From the NCBI RefSeq assembly GCF_013408655.1, contig NZ_JACCBP010000002.1, positions 248,001 through 312,000 on the forward strand: DNA of 64,000 bases. Reading direction: 5' to 3'. Positions within the stretch are counted from its first letter, which is position 1. The number at the start of each line of letters is the position of its first letter. The position numbers and the translations under genes were made by a program. Source of the stretch: Pigmentiphaga litoralis. GTDB taxonomy: Bacteria > Pseudomonadota > Gammaproteobacteria > Burkholderiales > Burkholderiaceae_B. Positions 38,583-46,500 of this stretch are shown piece by piece. The notes below the pieces were generated by a model, which worked only from the letters and a program-made list of their open reading frames with translations, was not told the origin of the DNA and searched no databases.

Positions 38583-39646
38583 GACGCGCCGTCCTTGCCC
38601 AGGCTGATCACCTCGGCGTAATTAAGCATGTCGATCGGCGGGTAGACACCGCCCAGCTGCTTGGCCGTGCGCATATTGATCAACAGCGAAAAGCGCTTGA
38701 GCGTTTCGATCGGGATGTCGGCGGGGGCCTTGCGGTGCACCAGGATATCCACGGCCTTGGCCGCTGCCAGCTGCCCCACCGAGTGATAGCGGCTGATCAG
38801 GCCGACCAGCGCGCCGCCCTGGCGCACGGCCAGTTCGGCAGCGCCAAAGGTCGGCAGTTGTTGCGCCAGCGCGGCGGGCGTCACACGGTCGTACACGGTG
38901 CCCAGGAAGGTGTCGGGCAGCAGGTAGAGCCAGTCGGCGCCTTGTGACTTGATGTCGGCAATGATGGCTTCGACGCCATCTGCCGTGGGCCGGCCCTGCG
39001 CGTTCAGGTTGAAGGTGCGCGCGACCAGCGTGCTGTTCTGGCGGGCGCAGAAGTCCTTGACCTGGTCCACGATGGCGATCGAATTCTGTTCGGCCGGCGA
39101 ATACAGCACGCCGATTTTCTTGAACGGCAGGTAGGACTGCATGGCCCGCAACTGCACGTCGGTCGGCACCACGTGGACGGCGCCCGTCACGTTGTGGCCG
39201 GACGACGCCAGGCTGCGCGCGATCCGCGACTGCACGGGCGCCGCCACCAGCGAAAAGACCACGGGAATGTCGCGCACGAAGGGCGTGCTGGCGGGCGCAT
39301 CGAAGGGGCCGACGACGCCCAGGGTGACCGGGGTGCCCCAGGTGTAGATCAGGTCGGGCTTGAGCGACGGGATTTCTTCAAGGATCGCGGCCAGGTTCGC
39401 AATGTTCTGCTTCACGTCGCGGGCAATGAATTCGACCGGGATGCCCGCGCTGGCAAAGTAGTCGCGAAAGCCCCGTTCGGCATCGGTCTCGCCGCGGAAC
39501 GTGATCATCAGGATCCGGAAGGGGCCTGAAGATGCCTGGGTGGATGCCGTGGCGGCGGCAGCCGCAGCACGCACGGCCCCGGGCATGCCTGCAAGCAGCG
39601 CGGCGCTGGCCAGGCCCAGGGAAAGAAGGTCGCGGCGGGAAGTCAT
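38579..39646 (-). CDS. ABC-type substrate-binding protein (ABC_sub_bind family)
   Basis: This 355-residue exported protein starts with TSRRDLLSLGLASAALLAG, a twin-arginine-like signal ending near residue 30. The mature part matches the ABC_sub_bind family (TrpX-like): a two-lobed fold with LMITFRGETDAERGF, PDLIYTWGTPVTLGVVGPF, IPVVFSLVAAPVQS and a C-terminal VLVHRKAPADIPIETL. No ABC permease or ATPase is nearby, so the protein may act as a periplasmic ligand sensor for the membrane proteins encoded around it. It overlaps both neighbours by four bases. Confidence 0.88.
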   Translation of the reverse strand: MTSRRDLLSLGLASAALLAGMPGAVRAAAAAATASTQASSGPFRILMITFRGETDAERGFRDYFASAGIPVEFIARDVKQNIANLAAILEEIPSLKPDLIYTWGTPVTLGVVGPFDAPASTPFVRDIPVVFSLVAAPVQSRIARSLASSGHNVTGAVHVVPTDVQLRAMQSYLPFKKIGVLYSPAEQNSIAIVDQVKDFCARQNSTLVARTFNLNAQGRPTADGVEAIIADIKSQGADWLYLLPDTFLGTVYDRVTPAALAQQLPTFGAAELAVRQGGALVGLISRYHSVGQLAAAKAVDILVHRKAPADIPIETLKRFSLLINMRTAKQLGGVYPPIDMLNYAEVISLGKDGAS

Positions 39647-41628
39647 GGGCGGGAAGAAGTCTCAGTGGGACGGCTGCCCGGGCGGACGGACCAGGCAAAG
39701 CCCAGTGCGCCCGCCACGACCAGTGCGCCGATCGACAGGGTGGCGGCCGAAAATCCGATGGCGCCGAGCAGGATGCCGGCGGCGGCCTGGCCGGCAGCGT
39801 TGCCGCCGCGCTCGACCAGGCGGAACACGCCCAGCACCGCGCCCGACGCGCCAGGCGCCTGGCGGGCGCTGTCGGCGACCAGCGCCGACTGCGACGTGAT
39901 CGACATGGCCTGACCCAGGCCGAGCAGCAAAAGAATCGATGCGATCACGGCCGGGCTGGCGCCGATGCCGGCGAGCAGGGCGCCCGCGCCGGCCAGCACG
40001 CCGCCCATCACCACGAAGGCGGTGCGTTGCCGCAGGCGGTCGGCCAGCGCCGCGAACAGGGGCACGCACACCACCATGATCAGCGGATAGATCATTTGCA
40101 GACGGCCGATTTCGGCGCTGCCATACCCTTGCTTGTCGAGTTCGACCGGCACCAGATAGAAGCAGATCGCCGCCAGGATGAATTTGGCCGGAAAGGCGCA
40201 GCCGAACAGCAGGCCCAGCAGCCGCGGCGTGCGCACCGCCACTGACACGTCCTGCAAAGCGAAGCCGGCCGCCACCGCGCCGGTGTGCGGCGTGCGTTTC
40301 GGCAGCATGCGCCAGGCGGCGGCGCAGGCCAGCAGCGCCAGCACGGCCGACGCAACGAAGGCGGCGGAAGCCCCCAGGCGGTCGGCGATGACCCCGCCGA
40401 TCGGCGGTCCGCACAGGGCCGCCACCAGAATGGCGCCCACGAACACGGCCAGGCTGCGGCTGCGGTCCGCGGCGGTCGACCCGTCGATGATGTGCCCCTG
40501 CGCCGATACGAACACCAGGGTGTAGCCGATGGCCGTGACGATGCGGGCGGCGGCAAACACGCCGTAGTGCGTGGTCAGGGCGGCGACGGCATAGCCCAGC
40601 GCGGCCAGTACGGCGCCTGCCAGGAAGCCTTCGCGCCGGCCGATGCGTTCCGATAGTGACGCGAACGGCAGCTGGCATAGCGCCATGGTCAGCATGAAGG
40701 CGGCCATCGGCAGGCTGACCAGCACATCCAGCCCGATGCCCCAGCCGTCGGGCGCAATGCTGCGCACAAAGCCCGGCAGAAAGGGCCGCGTCAGTTCGTC
40801 GGACAGCATGAACAGGAACAGGGCAGGGCGTACCACGGCCGCCGCGCGGCTTTCGTTGGTCACAGGCGCATCGATGCCATGGCGGTCGCCCAGCGTGCGC
40901 AGTTCCGCCAGGGCGGCCGTGTCGCCCTTTGCCTGCGCCGCGTCGATCAGCTGATGATGCCGTGCCCACATCGCCTGCAGGTGCGCATCGATCGGCGCGG
41001 TCAGCGCGCGTACGGCCGAATCTTGCGGTGTGCTGTTGGCGGGGGCGAGCTTGCCGTGCGCCAGGCGTTTGAGCCGGTCTTCCAGCGCGCCAAGCGACAG
41101 GGCGCTACGCGACCCCACGGCCAGCGCCAGCAGTTCCAGCGCGATCAGCAGCGCCACGACACCCAGGAAGGCCATGTCCAGCAGCATGCTGCGCACCCGT
41201 TGCGACACCACGCCCGGATCGACCCACAGCAGCACGGCGCCGACCGCGGCGCCATCGAGCAGGATAGGCGCACGGACCGGTTCACGCAGGGCCTCGCGCG
41301 TCGGGGCGCCCTCGCTGGCGGCCTCGCCCACGCGGACCCGTGACACGCCGGCCGCATCAACCAGTTCGATGGCGGACACTTCGGGATTGGCGCTGCGCAG
41401 TGCGGCGAACGATGCGTCCACTCCCTTCAATTCGCCAAACGGAATGCCCGCCTGCAAGGCACGCTGGATCAATGAGGCCGACCCGCGCGCCACCGCGTCG
41501 CCCTTGGCCGCAATGGCCGGGGCAATGGTGTCCGACACGGCGCGTTGCGCGCTCCATCCGACCACGGCCAGCGCCGCGCACAGGATCAGCGCGATCGAGA
41601 TCGACAAGGCGGCGCGCAAGCCGATCAT
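39643..41628 (-). CDS. Sensor domain-MFS permease fusion
   Basis: This 661-residue protein joins two parts. Residues 1-170 are a membrane segment, a periplasmic domain of about 120 residues and a second membrane segment; a HAMP-like cytoplasmic segment leads to residue 265. The rest is a complete 12-helix MFS permease with the loop 2-3 motif SERIGRREGFLAG and the ADRLRQRTAFV counterpart in the second half. The sensor part is paralogous to that of the gene at 34426. A periplasmic sensor attached in front of an MFS transporter is unusual and suggests a transporter gated by, or reporting, an extracellular cue. There is no frameshift or internal stop, and both ends overlap neighbours by four bases. 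Confidence 0.87.
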   Translation of the reverse strand: MIGLRAALSISIALILCAALAVVGWSAQRAVSDTIAPAIAAKGDAVARGSASLIQRALQAGIPFGELKGVDASFAALRSANPEVSAIELVDAAGVSRVRVGEAASEGAPTREALREPVRAPILLDGAAVGAVLLWVDPGVVSQRVRSMLLDMAFLGVVALLIALELLALAVGSRSALSLGALEDRLKRLAHGKLAPANSTPQDSAVRALTAPIDAHLQAMWARHHQLIDAAQAKGDTAALAELRTLGDRHGIDAPVTNESRAAAVVRPALFLFMLSDELTRPFLPGFVRSIAPDGWGIGLDVLVSLPMAAFMLTMALCQLPFASLSERIGRREGFLAGAVLAALGYAVAALTTHYGVFAAARIVTAIGYTLVFVSAQGHIIDGSTAADRSRSLAVFVGAILVAALCGPPIGGVIADRLGASAAFVASAVLALLACAAAWRMLPKRTPHTGAVAAGFALQDVSVAVRTPRLLGLLFGCAFPAKFILAAICFYLVPVELDKQGYGSAEIGRLQMIYPLIMVVCVPLFAALADRLRQRTAFVVMGGVLAGAGALLAGIGASPAVIASILLLLGLGQAMSITSQSALVADSARQAPGASGAVLGVFRLVERGGNAAGQAAAGILLGAIGFSAATLSIGALVVAGALGFAWSVRPGSRPTETSSRP

Positions 41629-42323
41629 GAATGCGTCCCGTGTATTGCCGCGCCGCCTGATGCGGCCGGCGCCGCATCGCCCACCCCCAGCCGCGCGGCC
41701 AGCCGGGCATGCGTCGCGGCAATGTCATCCAGCGCGTCATGCGCCTGCACCGGCCAGGATGCCGGGTTGGCGGCGCGCACAGCGCGGTTTTGCAGCCGCC
41801 GCGCCAGCACCCAGCCCATCAGCAACGTGCCGATGCTGGCCGCCAGGGCCGCCGGGATCGCGACTGTGCGGATCTGGCGAGCCAGCGACGCCCGGGCCTG
41901 CAAGGCCGCGGCATCGTCGTACTGAACCACCGCACGGCCGATCTCGCGGCCCAGGTCATTACGGATGGGGCGGACAACGTCTTCGCCCACCGGGGTGGCC
42001 GCCTGCCCCACGCGGTCGGCCCGCGTGCTGAACAACACCGTGCGTGAGGCATCGAGCACGTCCAGCGTGACGATGCTGGCGTCCAGGTGCGCTTCGCGTT
42101 CGATCAGGGGCGTCAACGTGGTTTGCGCCGGCAGCGTGATACCGAACGAGGCCGCCAGTTCCGCCGTGCCCGCGACCCGTTGCGCGGCCAGCACATAGCG
42201 GGATTCCAGCGCGTCGCGGTGGGCCGCGACCAGCGCGCCGTAGGTGAAATAGGCCCCCAGCGCAATGCAGGCGCCGGCCACCAACGCGAACAGCGCGAGC
42301 AAGCCACTCACGGTGCGGGTCAT
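41625..42323 (-). CDS. Membrane sensor-like protein, first gene of the eight-gene operon
   Basis: This 232-residue protein has a membrane segment (residues 5-27), a periplasmic domain (about 28-145), a second membrane segment (about 155-172) and a short cytoplasmic tail without recognisable output domain. LTPLIEREA, VLFSTRAD and TPVGEDVVRPI align with the product of 35498-36529. AAGGA eight bases upstream fixes ATG 42323. The start of the MFS fusion overlaps its stop by four bases. The architecture suggests that it relays a periplasmic signal by contact with other operon products. Confidence 0.8.
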   Translation of the reverse strand: MTRTVSGLLALFALVAGACIALGAYFTYGALVAAHRDALESRYVLAAQRVAGTAELAASFGITLPAQTTLTPLIEREAHLDASIVTLDVLDASRTVLFSTRADRVGQAATPVGEDVVRPIRNDLGREIGRAVVQYDDAAALQARASLARQIRTVAIPAALAASIGTLLMGWVLARRLQNRAVRAANPASWPVQAHDALDDIAATHARLAARLGVGDAAPAASGGAAIHGTHS

Positions 42324-42413
42324 GAACGTGATCCTTATAAGGACACAGCGCGGATGGGAGGGGGTCGGCCGGTGCAGTCGCTTCCACCCGGCCGGGCGGG
42401 GCAATCGGCACAA

Positions 42414-42419
42414 ATTGTA
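42414..42419 (-). promoter_or_regulatory. Candidate -10 element for the eight-gene operon
   Basis: On the minus strand TACAAT (42414-42419) in the context GATACAATT lies about 90 bp upstream of ATG 42323. The best -35 match at 16-17 bp (TTTTCC region) is poor, which would fit a promoter that needs an activator. Confidence 0.35.
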
Positions 42420-42450
42420 TCTGTCGGGCCATAGGGAAAATGTATCCGCT

Positions 42451-42467
42451 GCAGGACAATGTCCTGC
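42451..42467. promoter_or_regulatory. 17-bp palindrome between the eight-gene operon and tcdA
   Basis: GCAGGACAATGTCCTGC is a perfect dyad of 8-bp arms around one central base. It is centred about 50 bp upstream of the predicted transcription start of the minus-strand operon, a typical activator position. It is not followed by a T run, so a terminator is unlikely. Confidence 0.5.
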
Positions 42468-42564
42468 TGTCTCCCTAGCGCGACGCCGGGCTGCACCGTT
42501 CGTCTGTCATCCCGCTGCTAACATTGCGCGATCCCGCTTTCGATGGCAGACATGGACGACTCGC

Positions 42565-43425
42565 ATGACCCCTGAAGACACTCCGGCGCTGGACCGCGAC
42601 CGCCGTTTTGGCGGCGTCGCGCGCCTGCACGGCGACCGCGCCCTGGACACCATGGCCCGTGCACGCGTGGCCGTCGTCGGCCTGGGCGGCGTCGGGTCCT
42701 GGGCCGCCGAAGCGCTGGCACGGTGCGGCATTGGCGGGTTGACGCTGATCGACCTCGATCATGTGGCCGAGTCCAACATCAATCGGCAGGCCCACGCGCT
42801 GGAAAGCACGCTGGGCATGGCCAAGATCGACGCCATGGCGGACCGGATCCTGGCCATCAACCCGGATTGCCGGCTGACCAAGGTTGACGACTTCCTGACG
42901 CCCGACAATGCCGCCGACCTGCTGGGCGATCCGCAGGCAGGCCCCTTGACGGCCATCCTGGATTGCACCGACCAGGCGGCCGCCAAGGTCGCCATGATCC
43001 TGTTCGCCAAGGCCAACAACGTGCCAGTGGTCGTCTGTGGCGGCGCGGGTGGCAAGACCAATCCGCTGGCGCTCCGGGCGACCGACATCACCGAAACCCT
43101 GAACGACGCCCTGCTGGCCAAGGTGCGCAACCAATTGCGGCGGCAGCACGGTTTTGCGCGCGCGGCCACGCCCGGGGGCAAGCCGCTCAAGCGCATTCCC
43201 AAGATGCACATCCGCGCCCTGTGGGTGAACGAACCCGTGCGCCTGCCCGCCGCCTGGGTCGACGCAGCGGTTACCGCCGAACCGGGTTCCGAAGGCGCCG
43301 AGGCCTTGCAGGGCCTGTCTTGCGCGGGCTACGGGTCCATCGTGACCGTGACGGCGGCCATGGGACTGGCCGCCGCGCATGAAGTGCTGCAGCTGCTGTT
43401 CGAGAGCCCGCCGCCCGCCGGATAA
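42565..43425 (+). CDS. tcdA: tRNA threonylcarbamoyladenosine dehydratase
   Basis: This 286-residue E1-like (ThiF/MoeB superfamily) enzyme dehydrates t6A37 in tRNA to the cyclic form ct6A. The nucleotide-binding loop VVGLGGVGSWAAEALARCGI, LIDLDHVAESNINRQAHA and the CTDQAAAK segment are typical of TcdA/CsdL. The tsaC-type gene at 23486 makes the precursor t6A. ATG 42565 gives the standard start; the upstream in-frame extension is not conserved. It is divergent from the eight-gene operon with 241 bp between. Confidence 0.93.
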   Translation: MTPEDTPALDRDRRFGGVARLHGDRALDTMARARVAVVGLGGVGSWAAEALARCGIGGLTLIDLDHVAESNINRQAHALESTLGMAKIDAMADRILAINPDCRLTKVDDFLTPDNAADLLGDPQAGPLTAILDCTDQAAAKVAMILFAKANNVPVVVCGGAGGKTNPLALRATDITETLNDALLAKVRNQLRRQHGFARAATPGGKPLKRIPKMHIRALWVNEPVRLPAAWVDAAVTAEPGSEGAEALQGLSCAGYGSIVTVTAAMGLAAAHEVLQLLFESPPPAG

Positions 43426-43490
43426 GGCATCCGCGCAACGTCTTGTGCCAAGGCGCACCATGGAAGTGATTGCCCACGCTTGATTACCGT

Positions 43491-44624
43491 ATGTTTGCGC
43501 TATGCTCACATTTGGTGACAATAAGCCTGAGCAAGCACCCCGTGGCAGAGCTGCGCCCTCCCGACACGATACCCAGCAACCATTTCCACACGGCCGCCGT
43601 GGGGTCGGGTGACGACGCCTTCTGGGCATGGCGGGATGCGGTGTCGCCCTTGTTCGACGTGGCCTTGCCGTCGCCCGACGCCGTCGACACGTTTGCGGCC
43701 GAAGTGCGTTCGTATCATCCGGGTCCGATCCTGTTCGCGTCGGTGGCGGCGTCGGCGCAGCACTTTCGCCGTTCGCCCGGCACCATCGCCCGCAACGGCA
43801 TCAACCACTACCTGGTGCAGCTGTACCGGCAGGGCGGCTTCCACGGCGATGCCAACGGCCGCAGCGTTGCAGTCGGCCCGGGCGATGTCAGCGTGCTGGA
43901 CATGGCCTTGCCGTTGCAGACACGCGCGCAAACCTTTGAAAACATCAGTCTGGTCATCCCGCGCCGGATGCTGGCGCCGCTGCTGGCGTCCCCCGACGCG
44001 GTGCACGGCACCGTCCTGCGGGCCAACAGCGGCGCGGGCGCCTTGCTGCGCGACCATCTGACGACGCTGTACACCCAGGCCCCTGACCTGCGGGCCGATG
44101 AAGCCGACGCCCTGATGCAGGGAACGGTGGCCTTGATGGGCGCCTGTATCGGGCCGACGGCCGACGCGCGGGAAATGGCGGCCGACGACATTCGCGCCGC
44201 CACGCTGGTCGGCATCAAAGGCTTCATTGAAGGCAACCTGGGCGCGCCCAGCCTGAATGCCGAACGGGTGTGCGGCCGCTTTGGCGTGTCCCGCCCCACG
44301 CTGTATCGCCTGTTCGAACCCTATGGCGGTTTCATGCGGTATATCCAGGAACGTCGCCTTCGGCGCTGCTTTACCGAACTGACCTCGCCGCATGCAAGCG
44401 GCCAGCGGATTGCCGACATCGCGCAGCGCTGGGGCTTTGGCAACGAGGCGACCTTCAGCCGGGCGTTCCGCCGGCAGTTCGATGTGTCGCCGCGCGAATT
44501 GCGGCATGCCGCGGCCCGATCGGGTGGGCGCCCGGGGCATGCGCCCAGCCACCTGGGCGGCGCGTCGCGATGGAACACCGACAGCCTGATCGAAAGCTGG
44601 CTCATGAGCCTGGGGGACAGCTGA
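43491..44624 (+). CDS. AraC family transcriptional regulator (first of a tandem pair)
   Basis: The predicted 377-residue regulator has an AraC-binding-like N-terminal domain (SVAASAQHFRRSPGTIARN, VGPGDVSVLDM) and a C-terminal double helix-turn-helix (about residues 250-355) with RVCGRFGVSRPTLYRLFEPYGG and RIADIAQRWGFGNEATFSRAFRRQF. The start is unclear: ATG 43491 is taken; GTG 43542 would align better in length with the neighbouring paralogue, and a TTG lies at 43470. It is clearly paralogous to the next gene. Target genes are unknown; candidates are the adjacent operons. Confidence 0.88.
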   Translation: MFALCSHLVTISLSKHPVAELRPPDTIPSNHFHTAAVGSGDDAFWAWRDAVSPLFDVALPSPDAVDTFAAEVRSYHPGPILFASVAASAQHFRRSPGTIARNGINHYLVQLYRQGGFHGDANGRSVAVGPGDVSVLDMALPLQTRAQTFENISLVIPRRMLAPLLASPDAVHGTVLRANSGAGALLRDHLTTLYTQAPDLRADEADALMQGTVALMGACIGPTADAREMAADDIRAATLVGIKGFIEGNLGAPSLNAERVCGRFGVSRPTLYRLFEPYGGFMRYIQERRLRRCFTELTSPHASGQRIADIAQRWGFGNEATFSRAFRRQFDVSPRELRHAAARSGGRPGHAPSHLGGASRWNTDSLIESWLMSLGDS

Positions 44625-44626
44625 CG

Positions 44627-45676
44627 ATGGGCGCCATGCAGGACCTGCCGGCCGCGGGTGCCCTGTGCACCCCGACGCTGCGCTTCGACAGCGCCAATTT
44701 CGATTCGCCGGCCGAAACCTTCGACCGGTGGCGGGACATGCTGGCGCCGGTTTATGACGTGTCCCGTCCGTCGGCGGCCGAACTGATCCGCTTCCATGCG
44801 CAACTGACGGCCGTGCATCTGGGCCCGGCCATGATCACCTATGCCGTCGCCGCCGCGCAGCACTGCCAGCGCACCAGCACCACGATCGCGCGCAGCCAGG
44901 TCGATCACATCATGGCGCACACCTGTCTGGAAGGCGGCTATCACGGCGTGACCGAAGGCCGCCGCTTTCAGGTGTCGCCGGGTGACGTGGGCATCTTCGA
45001 TCTGTCGCGCACGTGGAACGCCACGTGCAAACCCTTCCGCCATCTGTCGCTGATGCTGCCGCGTGCAATGCTGGAACCGCTGCTGAGCCAGCCCGACCGC
45101 GCCCATGGCACGGTATTGAGCGGCAGCACGACCGCCGGCCGCCTGCTGTGCGAGCACCTGCAGTCCTTGTGGCGCAATGTGCCGCGCATGACGCAGGAAG
45201 ATGCCCAGCGCGTGCTGCCCGGATCGGCGTCGTTGATCGCGGGGTGTCTGGGGCAGACGCAGAGCGCGCATGAATCGCCGGTCCGTGCCGCGTCGTTCAC
45301 CCGCATCCGCCGGTATGTCGATGCCAATCTGACCCGCGCCGATCTGTGCGCCGAACAGGTGTGCGACCGGTTCGGCCTGTCGCGGTCCACGCTGTTCCGC
45401 TTGTTCGCGCCGTTTGGCGGCTTTGCGCATTACCTGCGCGACCAGCGGCTGCGCGCCTGCTTTCGCGACATCGTGTCGCCCGCGCATGCGCATCGGCGCA
45501 TTTCGGACATTGCCGAACACTGGTGCTTCAACAACGAGGCCGTCTTCAGCCGTGCGTTCCGGCGCCTGTTCGATGCGTCACCGCGCGACGTGCGGCAAGC
45601 TGCGCAGGCGTGGGCGACCCTGCCCGAACACTATGCGCCGCGCGCCGCCCCGCAGTCCGCGACAAGCGTCAGTTGA
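44627..45676 (+). CDS. AraC family transcriptional regulator (second of a tandem pair)
   Basis: This 349-residue paralogue of the preceding protein begins two bases after its stop, with GGGGGA as ribosome-binding site. The N-terminal domain carries VAAAQHCQRTSTTIARSQ and VSPGDVGIFDLS; the helix-turn-helix pair is QVCDRFGLSRSTLFRLFAPFGG and RISDIAEHWCFNNEAVFSRAFRRLF. The pair look like a tandem duplication that has diverged in the sensor domain. Its last 46 bases overlap the end of the convergent kinase gene. Confidence 0.9.
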   Translation: MGAMQDLPAAGALCTPTLRFDSANFDSPAETFDRWRDMLAPVYDVSRPSAAELIRFHAQLTAVHLGPAMITYAVAAAQHCQRTSTTIARSQVDHIMAHTCLEGGYHGVTEGRRFQVSPGDVGIFDLSRTWNATCKPFRHLSLMLPRAMLEPLLSQPDRAHGTVLSGSTTAGRLLCEHLQSLWRNVPRMTQEDAQRVLPGSASLIAGCLGQTQSAHESPVRAASFTRIRRYVDANLTRADLCAEQVCDRFGLSRSTLFRLFAPFGGFAHYLRDQRLRACFRDIVSPAHAHRRISDIAEHWCFNNEAVFSRAFRRLFDASPRDVRQAAQAWATLPEHYAPRAAPQSATSVS

Positions 45677-46083
45677 TTGCGCCCGTCGACCCGGGCGTAC
45701 CGGATCGCATCCATGTAGTGCCGCATGAGCTGCATGCCGTGTCCGCCAATCTCGGCATCGTCAATCGAATCGACGGCTGCGGGCGGCGGCAGCTGCGTGG
45801 GATCGTAGGCCACGCCGTCGTCTTCAATCGTCAAGGCCACCTGGTCATCGACGCGCGCCAGATGCAGCGTGATGTGGCCAATGGAGGGCCCCGCCTGCAG
45901 CGCCTCGGGATAGGCATACGACACGATGTTGGTCAGCGCTTCATCCAGACTCAATTCCATGCCGAAGCGCAGGCGCGCCGGCCATGCATCCCGTTCGCCA
46001 ATCTGTTCGAGCCAGGCCAGCGCGTGAGCGATCTGCGCGAGGTCGGCGGGTACTTCCAAAGAGTCGCGCATGTCGTCAATCAT
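45631..46083 (-). CDS. RsbW-like anti-sigma factor kinase (GHKL ATPase)
   Basis: This 150-residue single-domain GHKL protein has an N-box (ELSLDEALTNIVSYAY), a G1 box (DDGVAYDP) and a G2 box (GGHGMQLMRHYMD), the pattern of RsbW/BtrW anti-sigma kinases. These bind a sigma factor or other target and phosphorylate a STAS antagonist. It is divergent from the STAS gene with 75 bp between start codons, and its 3' end overlaps the second AraC gene. No sigma factor gene is visible in the window, so what it restrains is unknown. Confidence 0.9.
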   Translation of the reverse strand: MIDDMRDSLEVPADLAQIAHALAWLEQIGERDAWPARLRFGMELSLDEALTNIVSYAYPEALQAGPSIGHITLHLARVDDQVALTIEDDGVAYDPTQLPPPAAVDSIDDAEIGGHGMQLMRHYMDAIRYARVDGRNQLTLVADCGAARGA

Positions 46084-46158
46084 TGATGAGTCCAGACTAG
46101 GCGCATTGTATGATCAACAAGTACGAATACTTATGAAGATCCCACCTTTAAGGCAGCC

Positions 46159-46500
46159 ATGACGATCGCACATCAGCGCGTCGACGACGTCCACGTCTTC
46201 GATCTCCAGGGACAGTTGAACAGCGGCAATGCCGCCGCGGCGGAAAGCGACATTCTTGCCCAGGTCACTGGCGGCGCACGCAAGGTCGTGCTCGATCTGA
46301 CCGCGCTCGATTACATCTCGAGCGCCGGATTGCGGGTGGTGCTGGTGGCTGCCAAACGGCTGAAACAGGCGGGCGGCAAACTCGTGCTGGCCGGCATGCA
46401 GCCGCATGTGCGCGAAGTGTTCGACGTCAGTGGTTTCCTGGCGATCCTGAATGTCGTGCCGGACCGCCCATCGGCCCTTGGCCAATTCGCTGGCACCTGA
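46159..46500 (+). CDS. STAS-domain anti-sigma factor antagonist
   Basis: This 113-residue protein has the STAS fold of SpoIIAA/RsbV/BtrV. The phosphorylation loop reads LDYISSAGLRVVL, with Ser55 the predicted phosphoacceptor. When dephosphorylated it should bind the kinase encoded divergently at 45631-46083 and free that protein's target; the RsbU-type phosphatase at 32345 is the evident candidate for removing the phosphate. The next gene starts at the base directly after its stop, so the two are coupled. Confidence 0.93.
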   Translation: MTIAHQRVDDVHVFDLQGQLNSGNAAAAESDILAQVTGGARKVVLDLTALDYISSAGLRVVLVAAKRLKQAGGKLVLAGMQPHVREVFDVSGFLAILNVVPDRPSALGQFAGT

